Shown here: positions 49,126 to 58,930 of the stretch, piece after piece
How the letters are laid out: each line of letters begins with the position of its first letter
Position numbering within the stretch: the stretch's first letter is position 1
Assembly (NCBI RefSeq): GCF_000241525.1
Contig: NZ_AHIL01000029.1
Coordinates: 186,001-250,000 of the forward strand
Source of the DNA: Comamonas testosteroni ATCC 11996
GTDB lineage: Bacteria > Pseudomonadota > Gammaproteobacteria > Burkholderiales > Burkholderiaceae_C
DNA length: 64,000 nt
Direction of reading: 5' to 3'
Notes under the pieces: generated by a model
Database searches by the model: none
Told to the model about the DNA's origin: nothing
Seen by the model: only the letters and a program-made list of their open reading frames with translations
Position numbers and translations under genes: made by a program

Positions 49126-50184
49126 ATGACAGCTCTGCCATCTTCTGCATCAGCTTTGTCTGCCATCGAATCAAGCGGGGCACGGTTCTCGTCGCCTGAT
49201 TCCGCGACGCCGTTCTCCGTGCTGGTTGTCGAGGATCAGGCCGTCATGCGCGCTGCCCTGGTGACCGAACTGCGCCAGGCCGGTGTGACGCACGTGCTGG
49301 AAGCCGAAAACGGCCGCTCCGCGCTGGCACTGTTTCGCAGCGAAAGACCCGATCTGGTGCTGCTGGACATCCGCCTCCCCGGCGAGGACGGCTATTGGGT
49401 CGCGCGTCAGCTGCGCGAGGCCGAGCCCGGCGAGTGGACACCCATCATCTTTCTCTCCGGCCTGGACAACGATCTGGACGTCTGGCGCGGTATTGAGGCG
49501 GGGGGCGACGACTACCTGGTCAAACCCGTCAAACCCATTGTGCTGGTCGCCAAGCTGCGCGCCATGCGCCGCCTGCTGGACATGCGCCGTCGCCTGGTCA
49601 CGGTCTCTGCAGAGCTGCATCTGGCGAATCAAAAGCTCAACGAAATGGTGGAGCTCGATGCGCTCACGGGCCTGGTCAATCGCCGAGGGCTCGACCGCAT
49701 GCTGCATGCCGAAATTGCGGCGGCAAGACGCGAGAGCAGGCCGCTGACGCTGATGCTTTGCGACCTCGATCACTTCAAGCACTTCAACGATACCTATGGG
49801 CATGTCCAGGGGGACGAATGCCTCAAGCAGGTCGGGCGCCTGCTGCGCGAAGTCTGTGTGCGCCCGCGCGACATCGCCGCACGTTATGGCGGTGAAGAAT
49901 TTGCCCTGATCCTGCCCAACACCCCGCGTTCCGGCTCGATGACATTCGCCCGTGCTCTCGGCCAGATGCTCAAGTTCCTCAAGATTCGCCCACCAGGAAC
50001 CGCCGAGGATATTCCGCTGACCCTCTCCGGCGGCATCACCACCTGCATTCCCGACGAGCACACCAGCGCCGAATCCATGCTGATGCGAGCCGACGAAGCC
50101 CTGTACGCCGCCAAGACGCAAGGGCGCAACCGCTTCTTCAGCTTCGAGATGCAGATGGACACCATAGAGCAAAGGCAGATCTAG
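49126..50184 (+). CDS. Response-regulator diguanylate cyclase (REC-GGDEF)
   Basis: A 352-residue protein. The N-terminal receiver domain has the phosphoacceptor in LVLLDIRLPGEDGY and lysine in YLVKPVKP; a short linker leads to a GGDEF domain with YGGEEFALILPN and an allosteric RxxD site (RPRD) five residues before it. It should make cyclic di-GMP when phosphorylated and be inhibited by it. No histidine kinase lies nearby. Confidence 0.95.
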   Translation: MTALPSSASALSAIESSGARFSSPDSATPFSVLVVEDQAVMRAALVTELRQAGVTHVLEAENGRSALALFRSERPDLVLLDIRLPGEDGYWVARQLREAEPGEWTPIIFLSGLDNDLDVWRGIEAGGDDYLVKPVKPIVLVAKLRAMRRLLDMRRRLVTVSAELHLANQKLNEMVELDALTGLVNRRGLDRMLHAEIAAARRESRPLTLMLCDLDHFKHFNDTYGHVQGDECLKQVGRLLREVCVRPRDIAARYGGEEFALILPNTPRSGSMTFARALGQMLKFLKIRPPGTAEDIPLTLSGGITTCIPDEHTSAESMLMRADEALYAAKTQGRNRFFSFEMQMDTIEQRQI

Positions 50185-50329
50185 CAGTCCACCTGGCCGC
50201 ATTGCGGCTCTTGGCCTGCCTGCAAGGTCGGCACTTGTCAGCTCTGCTCTCAAGAGACGCTAGGATTGACGCATTGTCCTGTCAGACCCCTCGGGTCTGA
50301 CCTCTGCCGTTTTTCTCGAGTGACTGGTT

Positions 50330-50986
50330 ATGCGTCGTCTTCAAATGCACCTGCCCGATTGGATGCAGGACTGGCTTGAAATCCTGATTCCCGGGATTCA
50401 GATCTTTCTCATCATCCTGGTGGCCTGGCTGATCAACTGGCTCATCAAGCGCATCATCTCGCGCGCAGGCAAGGCCTACGACCTTCCTCATGAACTGCTC
50501 ATGCCGCTGCGCGGCGTGTTTCGCTGGATCATCATCGCCGCCGCCGTGCTGGCGATTCTCGAGCGCATGGGCATGTCGGCCACCGTGCTCTGGACGGCCT
50601 TCACCGGCTTTGCCACTGTGGGCGCCGTTGCCTTCTTCGCAGCCTGGAGCGTTCTCTCCAACCTGTTCTGTGCGTTATTGATCGTCACCGTCGGCCCATT
50701 CAGGCTGGGCGACTATATCGAGGTGCTCGACACTGCCGAGAAGCCTGGAGCCAAGGGCCGCGTGATCGACCTCAATATGCTCTACATCACCTTGCAGGAT
50801 GACAGCGCACCGGCGGGCATGCCCAATCTGCTGCAGATTCCCAACTCGCTGATCTTCCAGCGCGTCATTCGCCGCTGGAAAGGCGGCATGCCGGTGGTGA
50901 CGGAAAACACTCCAGCCACCAGCCAGGAGGAAGCTTGCGCCGTGGCCATCACCACTCCTGGCGGCAGCGCCGTGACCTCGGGCTGA
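50330..50986 (+). CDS. Small MscS-family mechanosensitive channel
   Basis: A 218-residue inner-membrane protein with MscS-type helices (IFLIILVAWLINWLI, IIIAAAVLAILE) and the pore-lining segment ATVGAVAFFAAWSVLSNLFC, followed by the beta domain (PFRLGDYIEVLD). The MscS C-terminal part is short, ending in low-complexity sequence. ATG 50330 and 50345 are both possible. Confidence 0.88.
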   Translation: MRRLQMHLPDWMQDWLEILIPGIQIFLIILVAWLINWLIKRIISRAGKAYDLPHELLMPLRGVFRWIIIAAAVLAILERMGMSATVLWTAFTGFATVGAVAFFAAWSVLSNLFCALLIVTVGPFRLGDYIEVLDTAEKPGAKGRVIDLNMLYITLQDDSAPAGMPNLLQIPNSLIFQRVIRRWKGGMPVVTENTPATSQEEACAVAITTPGGSAVTSG

Positions 50987-51012
50987 GACCGGCCGATACC
51001 CGGCCTCCATGC

Positions 51013-51040
51013 AAAAGGGCTTCCTGAGAAGCCCTTTTTT
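51013..51040. terminator. Terminator between mscS-like gene and purT
   Basis: Stem aaagggctt / aagcccttt with a six-base loop and six T on plus; AAAA on the left. Confidence 0.8.
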
Positions 51041-51059
51041 GATTCCCTGACGGGTCACC

Positions 51060-52277
51060 TCAAGGCAGGCGCGGCTTGACCTTGCTGGCGGCCAGCTTGG
51101 CATTCACGCGGGCCTGCTCCACATCGCCAGCGCGCGCCAGGGCCACGCCCATGCGACGCTTGACGAAACTCTCGGGCTTGCCGAAGAGGCGCAGATCGGT
51201 GCCGGGCACAGCCAGGGCTTGCTCCACGCCATCAAACACCAGGCCTTCGGCATCCTGACCGCCGTAAATCACGGCACTGGCACCGGGGTTGCGCAGGCTG
51301 GCATCCACGGGCAGACCCAGAATCGCGCGGGCATGCAGCTCGAACTCGCTTTGCCACTGCGTGCACAGCGTCACCAGACCCGTGTCATGAGGACGCGGCG
51401 AGACTTCGCTGAACCAGACCTGCTCACCCTTGACAAACAGTTCCACGCCGAACAGACCCAGGCCGCCCAGGTCGTCGGTGACCGCCTTGGCAATCTGGCG
51501 CGATTTCTCGAGCGCGGCAGGGTACATGGGGTGAGGCTGCCAGCTCTCCACATAGTCGCCGGCCTGCTGGATATGACCCACGGGGTCGCAGAAATGGGTT
51601 TCGATCTGGCCATCCGCACCCTTGGCACGCACGGTCAACTGGGTGATTTCATAGTCGAAGTCGATAAAGCCTTCGACGATCACGCGACCCTTGGCAACAC
51701 GACCGCCGGCCATGGCGTAATCCCAGGCCTTGGCCACATCGGCCGGGCCGTCAATCTTGCTCTGACCCTTGCCCGAGCTGCTCATCACGGGCTTGACCAC
51801 ACAGGGGTAGCCGATGGCAGGCTGGCCGTCGCTGCCGTCGATCGCGGCTTGCAGCTCGGCCAGGGAGTCGCAGAAACGGTAGGGGCTGGTGGGCAAACCC
51901 AAGGTCTCGGCGGCCAGACGGCGAATACCTTCACGATCCATGGTCAGACGTGCGGCGCGGGCCGTGGGAATGCAGGTGATGACGCCTGCGGCCTCCAGCT
52001 CTTCCAGCATGGGCGTGGCAATGGCTTCAATCTCGGGCACGACCAGATCGGGCTTGACCTCTTCGATCAGCGCCTTGAGCTGGGCCGGATCGCTCATGGT
52101 GATGGTGCGCGCATGGTGGGCCACCTGCTGGCCAGGCGCATTTTCATAGCGGTCCACGGCAATGGTTTCCACGCCCAGGCGCTGCAGGGCAATCAGCACT
52201 TCCTTGCCCAGCTCGCCGCTGCCCAGCAGCATGACTTTGGTGGCATTGGGGGAGAGAGGGGTTCCTAGGGTGGTCAT
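51060..52277 (-). CDS. purT: Formate-dependent phosphoribosylglycinamide formyltransferase
   Basis: A 405-residue ATP-grasp enzyme that formylates GAR with formate in purine synthesis. It has [20 protein letters not shown], the ATP-grasp [12 protein letters not shown] and the conserved [19 protein letters not shown] 52277 has AGGA seven bases upstream and is preferred to 52292. Confidence 0.97.
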   Translation of the reverse strand: MTTLGTPLSPNATKVMLLGSGELGKEVLIALQRLGVETIAVDRYENAPGQQVAHHARTITMSDPAQLKALIEEVKPDLVVPEIEAIATPMLEELEAAGVITCIPTARAARLTMDREGIRRLAAETLGLPTSPYRFCDSLAELQAAIDGSDGQPAIGYPCVVKPVMSSSGKGQSKIDGPADVAKAWDYAMAGGRVAKGRVIVEGFIDFDYEITQLTVRAKGADGQIETHFCDPVGHIQQAGDYVESWQPHPMYPAALEKSRQIAKAVTDDLGGLGLFGVELFVKGEQVWFSEVSPRPHDTGLVTLCTQWQSEFELHARAILGLPVDASLRNPGASAVIYGGQDAEGLVFDGVEQALAVPGTDLRLFGKPESFVKRRMGVALARAGDVEQARVNAKLAASKVKPRLP

Positions 52278-52410
52278 GGTTGCATCCTGCATATAAGGGG
52301 GCCGAGCCCCCGATCATAGGCGAGCAGGCAAGCCTCTCTTGGCTGCTGCTTGGCAATTCGGTCGCTTTCAGCGACGACCAATGAAGCGCATGGCGCGGCT
52401 GATCGAAGAT

Positions 52411-52764
52411 TCAGTGCGGCATCGGCGAGTAATGCTCGATTCGGCAGGCGCCGCGATTCTTGCATTGCCCGTCCAGATAGCGGTAGCGTACCGTCACGGC
52501 AGCACCGGGACTGGGCCACTGCCTGCGCGGCAGCTCGCTTTGATAGTCCGCCGTTTCGGGCCTGAAGCTCAGCGCCGTGCCTGGCTGCGGACATTCGGCA
52601 TCACCGCTGGCCTTGGCTTCGAGCACGCGGGTCTGCAGCGCGCGGCCACCGCTTTGCTTTTCTCGCACCTGCACCTTGAGATCGCAAATCTGCCAGTCAG
52701 CAGCCTGGGCAAAAGCGGCGCAGGCGGTCAAAGCCGCCGCGATCAGCATTCGGAAAAGAGTCAT
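52411..52764 (-). CDS. Small secreted protein of unknown function
   Basis: A 117-residue protein with signal peptide MTLFRMLIAAALTACAAF, predicted cleavage after AQA. The mature part has four cysteines (QICDLK, AECPQ, QCKNRG, ACRIEH), likely two disulfides. The family is not recognised. ATG 52764 gives the signal peptide at the N-terminus. Confidence 0.75.
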   Translation of the reverse strand: MTLFRMLIAAALTACAAFAQAADWQICDLKVQVREKQSGGRALQTRVLEAKASGDAECPQPGTALSFRPETADYQSELPRRQWPSPGAAVTVRYRYLDGQCKNRGACRIEHYSPMPH

Positions 52765-52879
52765 CTGCCTACCTGCAAGTGAGTGGTGTTCATGGGCCCG
52801 CATCTCCATTAAATAGATAGCACCAATCGCTTTAAGGCAAAGCGATTAAGGCCAATATCATGGAATTTTTTGGCGTATA

Positions 52880-53350
52880 TCAATGCGTCAGGCCGACAGC
52901 CTTGCCGCCACGCTGCGGAATGCTTCCCGCGTCGAATCGCATCTCGGAAGTCCAGACCGCATCGTCCCAGACCCAGGGGCTACTGGCCTGCTCCAGGCCC
53001 AGCACATGCACGCCACTCAAGTCCTTGACGCGCTCCTTGAGCCAGTCGATCTGATCGCTGCGCACAAACACCAGGCAGGCGATCTCCCAGTCGGGCTGCG
53101 TGATGCCCAGGCCGTGCAGCTGCGACAGCAGCGGGGCATACCATTTCTCGATCCGCTCGTTGAGACGGTTGACCAGCGCCAGCGGATAGCCGGAAGCCGA
53201 TACCTCGACCACATAGACCTGGCGACGAGCCGGGCGCAATGCCACGAAAGCCGGACATTGCCAGCCATCGGCCACCTCGTACTTGGGGGCCACAAAAGTC
53301 TCACCGTTGGCCGTGAGCAGCTGCATCACGGCTTCTTCATGTCGGTCCAT
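52880..53350 (-). CDS. Unknown protein with PD-(D/E)XK-like pattern
   Basis: A 156-residue protein starting MDRHEEAVMQLL. GWQCPAFVALRPARRQVYVVEV followed by S rather than K resembles a PD-x(n)-E-x-K nuclease core that has lost the D and the K. DWLKERVKDLSGVHVLGLEQ follows. It is not near a methylase or transposon. Function unknown. Confidence 0.7.
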   Translation of the reverse strand: MDRHEEAVMQLLTANGETFVAPKYEVADGWQCPAFVALRPARRQVYVVEVSASGYPLALVNRLNERIEKWYAPLLSQLHGLGITQPDWEIACLVFVRSDQIDWLKERVKDLSGVHVLGLEQASSPWVWDDAVWTSEMRFDAGSIPQRGGKAVGLTH

Positions 53351-53404
53351 GCTGAATTTCTCCGGCGCGCCGAAAGTGCGCGCAGGCTCACACCTTAGCG
53401 CAGC

Positions 53405-54460
53405 TCAGGCCTCGCCAAAGCAAATTCCGATATCGCGCGCCATGGTCAGCAGCGGGCTGTCCAGCGGCACCGTGCGCTGTGTATTGGCCACATCCGCAAT
53501 CGCCACACTGCCGATGCGGCCGTTCTGCAGCGTGACCATATGGCCCAGCTGGCCGCCCAGCACCAGTTGCGCCGCGTGGTGGCCGAACTGCGTGGCCAGT
53601 ACCCGGTCAAACGGCGTCGGATCGCCGCCGCGCTGCACATGCCCAAGGACCGTGGTGCGCACCTCGCTCTGGAGATGGGGTTGCAGGCGCTCGCGCAGCA
53701 CATGGCCGACGCCGCCAAGACGCACAGGGTCGGGACTGTGCGCAATCCGCTCGCGCACCGTCAGACTCTGGCCGCTTTCCTTGGCCCCCTCGCCGATGCA
53801 GATGATGGTGTAGCGCTGACGCCGCTCGCGCTCCTGACAGACCTTGATGATGGACTGCAGGTCGTAATCGATCTCAGGCAACAAAATGATGTCGGCAGCA
53901 CCGGCGATGCCGGACTCCAGCGCCAGCCAGCCCGCATGGCGGCCCATGGTCTCCACGATCATCACCCGGTGGTGGCTCATGGCCGTGCTCTCGATGCGGC
54001 GCAGGCTTTCGGTCACCGTGGCCACGGCCGTATCGAAGCCGAAGCTGCGCTCGCAGTTGGCAATGTCGTTATCGATGGTCTTGGGCACGCCTACGCATTG
54101 CAGTCCCACCTGCGTCAGGCCATGGGCCAGGCTCATGGTGCCGTCACCGCCGATGGCGACCACCACATCCAGTGCCAGCGCCTTGACATTGCGCCCCACC
54201 TGGGCCAGCGTGGCCGCATCGCGCAATGGATTGGCGCTGTTGCTGGTGCCCAGGATGGTGCCGCCGATATGCAAAATGCCGCTGACTTCGTCCCAGCTCA
54301 GCGCTCTGACGCGCGGGCTTGCATCCATCAGCCCTTCAAAGCCATCGGCAATGCCCAGTACCTCGCACTGGCCATGGTTGATCAGGGACTTGGTGACCGC
54401 ACGGATCACCGCATTGAGGCCGGGGCAATCGCCGCCACCGGTCAGCACACCAACGCGCAT
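53405..54460 (-). CDS. pfkA: 6-phosphofructokinase
   Basis: A 351-residue PfkA-type kinase: MRVGVLTGGGDCPGLNAVIR, AIGGDGTMSLAHG, VPKTIDNDI, and the usual MGRHAGWLAL. Glycine at GGDG (residue 107) is the ATP-type residue, while lysine in PKTIDND (residue 127) is found in pyrophosphate-type enzymes, so the donor is not settled by sequence. ATG 54460 is preferred; GGAG lies nine bases upstream. Confidence 0.93.
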   Translation of the reverse strand: MRVGVLTGGGDCPGLNAVIRAVTKSLINHGQCEVLGIADGFEGLMDASPRVRALSWDEVSGILHIGGTILGTSNSANPLRDAATLAQVGRNVKALALDVVVAIGGDGTMSLAHGLTQVGLQCVGVPKTIDNDIANCERSFGFDTAVATVTESLRRIESTAMSHHRVMIVETMGRHAGWLALESGIAGAADIILLPEIDYDLQSIIKVCQERERRQRYTIICIGEGAKESGQSLTVRERIAHSPDPVRLGGVGHVLRERLQPHLQSEVRTTVLGHVQRGGDPTPFDRVLATQFGHHAAQLVLGGQLGHMVTLQNGRIGSVAIADVANTQRTVPLDSPLLTMARDIGICFGEA

Positions 54461-54572
54461 GGGCTCGCTCTCCAAAGATTCTCGAATGCACATCATCCCA
54501 CGAGAAAGCCGCTGCCAAAGCCTCCCTGGCCTGTACTGCGGTTGAGACTGCTTGTCCTCGAACCTGCCTGCT

Positions 54573-56354
54573 TCAGCAGCGCCCTAAAGGGCCGGCCTCC
54601 CGGATCCCTTGCTGCGGCGAAAGCAGCCAGCGGGCCGTGTGGAACTCCGTCACGCTGTCGCGGTGAGCGACCGAAACCAGTGCCCCGCCTCGGCCCTGAA
54701 CCAGCTGCACCAGCCGGCTGTAGATCTGCGCTTCGGCAGCATGGTCCAGCGCGCTCGTGGCCTCGTCCGCAAACACCCAGGCCGGGCGCTTGAGCAGGAC
54801 CCGCGCTACGGACAGCCGCTGCTGCTCGCCTCCCGACAGGCTGCTGTTCCAGGCCGCCTGGCTGTCCAGCCGCTCCTGCAGCTGCGGCAGCTGCGCTTCG
54901 CGCAAGACCTGTTTGAGTTCGGCATCGCTGTAGCTTGCCGCCGGCTCCGGATAGGCCAGGGCATCGCGCAGGCTGCCGTCGGGAAAATAAGGGCGCTGAG
55001 GAATGAACATAGCGTCCAGAGGCCGCTCCACCTGACCTCGCGCATAGGGCCAGATGCCGGCAAACGCCCGCAGCAAGGTGGACTTGCCACTGCCCGAAGG
55101 CCCACTGATCAGCAACCTCTGGCCCGGTCGTATCTGCAGCTCGGCGTCAGCCACGATGGGGCTTCCTGCGGGCAGGGACACATCGAGATTCCGGGTCTGC
55201 AACTGGGTCGACGCTGCAAGCTGCACGCCGACCGGATGCTCCTCCTGCTCGCGCAGACTCTCGTCAAAACCGGCCAGACGCAAGGTCGTGGCTCGCCAGG
55301 CCGCGATATCGGAGTAGTTGTTGACGATCCAGCTCAGCGAGTCCTGCACCTGATTGAAGGCCGAGCCTATTTGCATCAGCTGACCCAGCTGGATGGCACC
55401 GCTGAAAAAACGCGGTGCGGCAATGATGAAGGGAAAGACCACGGCCGCCTGGCCGAAGAAATTGGTAAACCAGCCCAGGCTCTTTTGCTTCTTGATCAGG
55501 TTCAGGTAGTTGCCTAGGGCATCGCCAAAACGCAGGCCGATCTGCGCCCCCTCGACGCGCTCGCCACCGTCCAGGGCAATGGCTTCGGCATGCTCGCGCA
55601 CGCGGATCAGGTGATGGCGGAAATTGGCCTCCAGCTGCTGCTGGCGGCTGTTGAGCCAGACCTGGGGTTTGCCGATCCAGAAGGTGATCGCACTGCCGAC
55701 CAGGCAATACAGCACCGCCATCCAGACCATGAAGCCGGAAACCTGCAACTGCCCGCCGCCGAACAAGGCCGGCAGAGCTATATCGACGACGGAACTCAGG
55801 CTCCACAGAATGCCGACGAAGCTCACAAAGGTGACGGCCGCATTCAGCAGCCCCATGGACAGCGACACGGTATAGGTGGTGAAGAGATTCAGGTCCTCCT
55901 GAATCCGCTGGTCCGGGTTGTCAGGCGCCTTGGCATTGCCGTCCACGCCATAGCGCCCCAACTCCAGGCGGTAGAACGCCTTGGCCGATAGCCAGCGCTG
56001 CAACATGTGATCAGTCAGCCAGCGCCGCCAGTTGAGCTGCAGCAACTGCGTCAGATAGAACTTGTAGACCGCAATGACGATATACACCAGGGCCAGCCAG
56101 AGAAAGCGCCAGAGCTGCTGCCAGAACACCTCGGCCTGCTTGTTCTGCAATGCGTCATAGAACACCCGGTTCCATTCATTGATCTGCACCAGCATGAACA
56201 CCGCGGCGAGATTGAGGCCCACAATGGCGGCCAGCAGCCCCCAGGCCTTCCATTTATCCTCGGACTGGAAATAGGGCCGGGTCAGCGAAAAGGCCTGGCG
56301 CAGCACGCCCGGCCGGTGTTTGCGGGACTCAGGTCCCGGGCTCGTGGAATTCAT
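54573..56354 (-). CDS. ABC transporter, fused permease and ATPase (SbmA/YddA-like)
   Basis: A 593-residue half-transporter. The membrane domain has about six helices, with EWNRVFYDALQNKQ in the SbmA_BacA-like region. The ATPase has Walker A GPSGSGKST, signature LSGGEQQRLSVAR, Walker B WVFADEATSALD and a switch histidine in SVAHRDS. The family is often linked to vitamin B12 or lipid-like substrates. Substrate unknown. Confidence 0.9.
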   Translation of the reverse strand: MNSTSPGPESRKHRPGVLRQAFSLTRPYFQSEDKWKAWGLLAAIVGLNLAAVFMLVQINEWNRVFYDALQNKQAEVFWQQLWRFLWLALVYIVIAVYKFYLTQLLQLNWRRWLTDHMLQRWLSAKAFYRLELGRYGVDGNAKAPDNPDQRIQEDLNLFTTYTVSLSMGLLNAAVTFVSFVGILWSLSSVVDIALPALFGGGQLQVSGFMVWMAVLYCLVGSAITFWIGKPQVWLNSRQQQLEANFRHHLIRVREHAEAIALDGGERVEGAQIGLRFGDALGNYLNLIKKQKSLGWFTNFFGQAAVVFPFIIAAPRFFSGAIQLGQLMQIGSAFNQVQDSLSWIVNNYSDIAAWRATTLRLAGFDESLREQEEHPVGVQLAASTQLQTRNLDVSLPAGSPIVADAELQIRPGQRLLISGPSGSGKSTLLRAFAGIWPYARGQVERPLDAMFIPQRPYFPDGSLRDALAYPEPAASYSDAELKQVLREAQLPQLQERLDSQAAWNSSLSGGEQQRLSVARVLLKRPAWVFADEATSALDHAAEAQIYSRLVQLVQGRGGALVSVAHRDSVTEFHTARWLLSPQQGIREAGPLGRC

Positions 56355-56488
56355 GCAGGCTTTCGGTGATTCATGAACAACTGGCGCCGCGGCGATGCCG
56401 CTGCCAGGCTCCTGAGCTCACCCTAAGCCGGTTAACTGAGGCCAGACTTAAATGCCGGAAGCCGCCCTGCCCGGCCTTCGAGAGGCAT

Positions 56489-56522
56489 AAAAAAACCGCT
56501 GCCCTTGCATCAAAGGCAACGG
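56489..56522 (-). terminator. nagZ terminator
   Basis: Stem with ccg-tgcc / ggca-cgg pairs, one mismatch, and an A-run on the left that reads as T-run on minus, 26 bases after the nagZ stop. Confidence 0.6.
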
Positions 56523-56547
56523 ATGGCAGGGTCGGCTCAGTGCCGCG

Positions 56548-57639
56548 CTAGGGCAGCAGATCCAGCGCCTGCAGATAGGCAGGCTGGCGCATCAGATCGT
56601 CCCAGGCCTGGGGTTCAGTATCGGGCAGCAGCGAGACACGGCGCGATTCGGAGTCGATATCGGGCACCCAGCGGCCATCGCGCAGCGCGGCATCCATGCC
56701 GTCCAGCAACTCATCCACATGCTCGCCCAGACCCAGGCTCTGGTTGCACAGCAACACCATGTCGCAGCCCGCATTCAGGGCCGTCAACGCGGCATCGGTG
56801 TAGCTGATGAGTGCGCCGTCGATGCGGCGCGCGCCCTCCATACTGAGGTCGTCGCTGAAAATGGCTCCGTCATAGCGCAAACGGGCGCGCAGGATGTCCT
56901 TGAGCCACTTCTCGCTGAAGCCTGCCGGGCGCTTGTCCACCTTGGGATAGATCACATGGGCGGGCATGACGGCGGTAAGCACGCTGGACAGCCAGGGATA
57001 CGGTGCGGCGTCTTCGTCGAGAATGGCCGTCAGGCTGCGCTTGTCGACGGGAATGTCGACATGCGAATCGGCCTTCACAAAGCCGTGACCGGGGAAATGC
57101 TTGCCGCAGTTGCCCATGCCGGCCTGCAACAGGCCGTGCATCAGGCTCTTGGCCAGGGCCGCCACCACGCGCGGGTCGCGGTGAAAGCTGCGGTCACCGA
57201 TGACCGAGGATTCGCCATAGTCCAGATCCAGCACGGGCGTGAAGCTGAAATCCACACCGCAGGCACGCAGCTCCGTGCCCAGCACATAACCGGCGGCGGT
57301 GGCGGCGTTCATGGCCCGCATGGCACCGCCGCCTTCGCGGTGCTTTTTGCCCTTACCGTCATCCATCCACATCTCGCCAAAGGCGCGCATCGGCGGAATA
57401 TGCGTGAAGCCGTCGGTGCGAAAGCGCTGCACGCGGCCGCCCTCGTGGTCCACGCTGATCAGCAGATCGGGCTTGACGGCCTTGATATCGGCGCACAGCT
57501 GGACCAGTGCGCTGCGGTCCTCCCAGTTGCGCTTGAAGAGAATGATGCCGCCCACCAGCGGATGGGAAAGGCGCGCGCGGTCCACATCAGTCAGCGATGT
57601 GCCGGCAATATCAATGATCAAAGGTGCATGCATGCTCAT
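56548..57639 (-). CDS. nagZ: Beta-N-acetylhexosaminidase NagZ
   Basis: A 363-residue glycoside hydrolase family 3 enzyme that removes GlcNAc from cell-wall fragments in peptidoglycan recycling. The catalytic His-Asp dyad loop is GKHFPGHGFVKADSHVD, with the nucleophile Asp in IFSDDLSMEGA. ISVDHEGGRVQRF is another mark. Last gene of a long minus-strand series. Confidence 0.97.
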   Translation of the reverse strand: MSMHAPLIIDIAGTSLTDVDRARLSHPLVGGIILFKRNWEDRSALVQLCADIKAVKPDLLISVDHEGGRVQRFRTDGFTHIPPMRAFGEMWMDDGKGKKHREGGGAMRAMNAATAAGYVLGTELRACGVDFSFTPVLDLDYGESSVIGDRSFHRDPRVVAALAKSLMHGLLQAGMGNCGKHFPGHGFVKADSHVDIPVDKRSLTAILDEDAAPYPWLSSVLTAVMPAHVIYPKVDKRPAGFSEKWLKDILRARLRYDGAIFSDDLSMEGARRIDGALISYTDAALTALNAGCDMVLLCNQSLGLGEHVDELLDGMDAALRDGRWVPDIDSESRRVSLLPDTEPQAWDDLMRQPAYLQALDLLP

Positions 57640-57644
57640 GATTT

Positions 57645-57692
57645 AAAAATTTCTATAGCTGCCAGCGCCTATATATCAAGCACCAGAGGCTA
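57645..57692. repeat. Short-form copy of dispersed repeat family 1
   Basis: Contains ctatagctgccagcgcc and then caccagaggctaattt. This looks like a shorter variant of the family with gcgc blocks. Between acpS and nagZ. Confidence 0.5.
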
Positions 57693-57695
57693 ATT

Positions 57696-58091
57696 TCACT
57701 CTTTTCTTTCGACGACACAAAAGCTGGCTGCGTAGTCGGATTCATCGGTGACGGACAGGTGCGCCGTCAGATTGTTCTTCTCAAACCACTCCTTGAGTTC
57801 GCCATGCAGGCGAATCGCAGGCTGGCCGCTGGGCAGCTTGATGACTTCGCAATGGCGCCAGGTCATGGGCATGACCATGCCCATTCCCACGGCCTTGCTG
57901 AAGGCCTCCTTGGCCGAAAAGCGCGTGGCCACATAACGGATGCCGCGCTCGGGCCAGCGCTCGCTGCGCGCCTTCCAGGTCGCCAGTTCGCCATCGGCCA
58001 GAACCTTGCGGGCAAAGCGCTCGCCATGCTTTTCCAGGCTTGCGCGTATGCGGCGCACATCGCAGATATCGGTGCCGATGCCGTAAATCAT
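57696..58091 (-). CDS. acpS: Holo-[acyl-carrier-protein] synthase
   Basis: A 131-residue enzyme that attaches 4'-phosphopantetheine to acyl carrier protein. It has [15 protein letters not shown] with the magnesium aspartate, and [18 protein letters not shown] 58091 follows AAGGAG at six bases; the longer start at 58112 is not needed. Confidence 0.97.
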   Translation of the reverse strand: MIYGIGTDICDVRRIRASLEKHGERFARKVLADGELATWKARSERWPERGIRYVATRFSAKEAFSKAVGMGMVMPMTWRHCEVIKLPSGQPAIRLHGELKEWFEKNNLTAHLSVTDESDYAASFCVVERKE

Positions 58092-58109
58092 GCGGGGCTC
58101 CTTTTGAGT

Positions 58110-58156
58110 CAAATCAGGCTCTGGCGCTTGCCAGTCAAGCGCCAGCAGCTATGGTT
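58110..58156. repeat. Half copy of dispersed repeat family 1
   Basis: Contains tctggcgcttgccag and tcaagcgccagcagctat, an inverted pair of gcgctt blocks. Between pdxJ and acpS. Confidence 0.45.
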
Positions 58157-58930
58157 TCAGGATTTTTTGGCAGCCATACCGGCATCGATGCAAGCCTGAT
58201 AGGCCTTGACGGTCTCGGCATAGCCCAGCTCCAGCGCATCGGCGATCAGCGCATGGCCGATGGAGACTTCGGCCAGACCCGGCACCCGGGCCACGAAGGC
58301 GGCCAGATTGTCGCGATTGAGGTCATGGCCGGCATTGATGCCCAGGCCCGCATCCAGCGCGGCCTGCGCGGCCCTGGCATAGGTTTGCAGTTGCTGCTCC
58401 TGCTCGGACTTGCCCCAGTTGGCGGCAAAAGGCTCGGTGTAGAGCTCCACGCGGTCGGCGCCGACCGCCTTGGCAGCCGCCATCTGCTCGGGGATGGGGT
58501 CCATGAACAGGCTCACGCGCACGCCCAGCGCCTTGCATTCGGCAATCAAGGGCTTGAGGCGTTCGGCATCCTGAGGAAAGCTCCAGCCATGGTCGCTGGT
58601 GAACTGGTCTTCGCTGTCCGGCACGAAAGTGGCCTGATGCGGACGCGTCTGGCGGATGAAATCCATCAGGTTCTGCGTGGGATTGCCTTCGATATTGAAC
58701 TCGGCGCCAGGCCAGCTCTTGAGCAGCTCGTGCAGCTCGAACACATCCTGCGCACGGATGTGGCGCTCATCAGGACGCGGGTGAATGGTGATGCCCTGCG
58801 CTCCCGCTTCAAGGCAGATCTGCGCCGCACGCGTCACCGATGGAATGCCCAGATGGCGGGTATTGCGCAGCAGCGCCACCTTGTTGACATTGACCGAAAG
58901 CGCGGTGCGTGGGGAGACAGAGGTATTCAT
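58157..58930 (-). CDS. pdxJ: Pyridoxine 5'-phosphate synthase
   Basis: A 257-residue TIM barrel that makes the B6 ring. Marks are [38 protein letters not shown] and [15 protein letters not shown] 58930 overlaps the recO stop as ATGA. The order recO-pdxJ-acpS is conserved in proteobacteria. Confidence 0.98.
   Translation of the reverse strand: MNTSVSPRTALSVNVNKVALLRNTRHLGIPSVTRAAQICLEAGAQGITIHPRPDERHIRAQDVFELHELLKSWPGAEFNIEGNPTQNLMDFIRQTRPHQATFVPDSEDQFTSDHGWSFPQDAERLKPLIAECKALGVRVSLFMDPIPEQMAAAKAVGADRVELYTEPFAANWGKSEQEQQLQTYARAAQAALDAGLGINAGHDLNRDNLAAFVARVPGLAEVSIGHALIADALELGYAETVKAYQACIDAGMAAKKS

Noticed and set aside
52278..52410. Possible gene in the gap between purT and the secreted protein
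   Set aside because: No frame with a credible start and coding bias.
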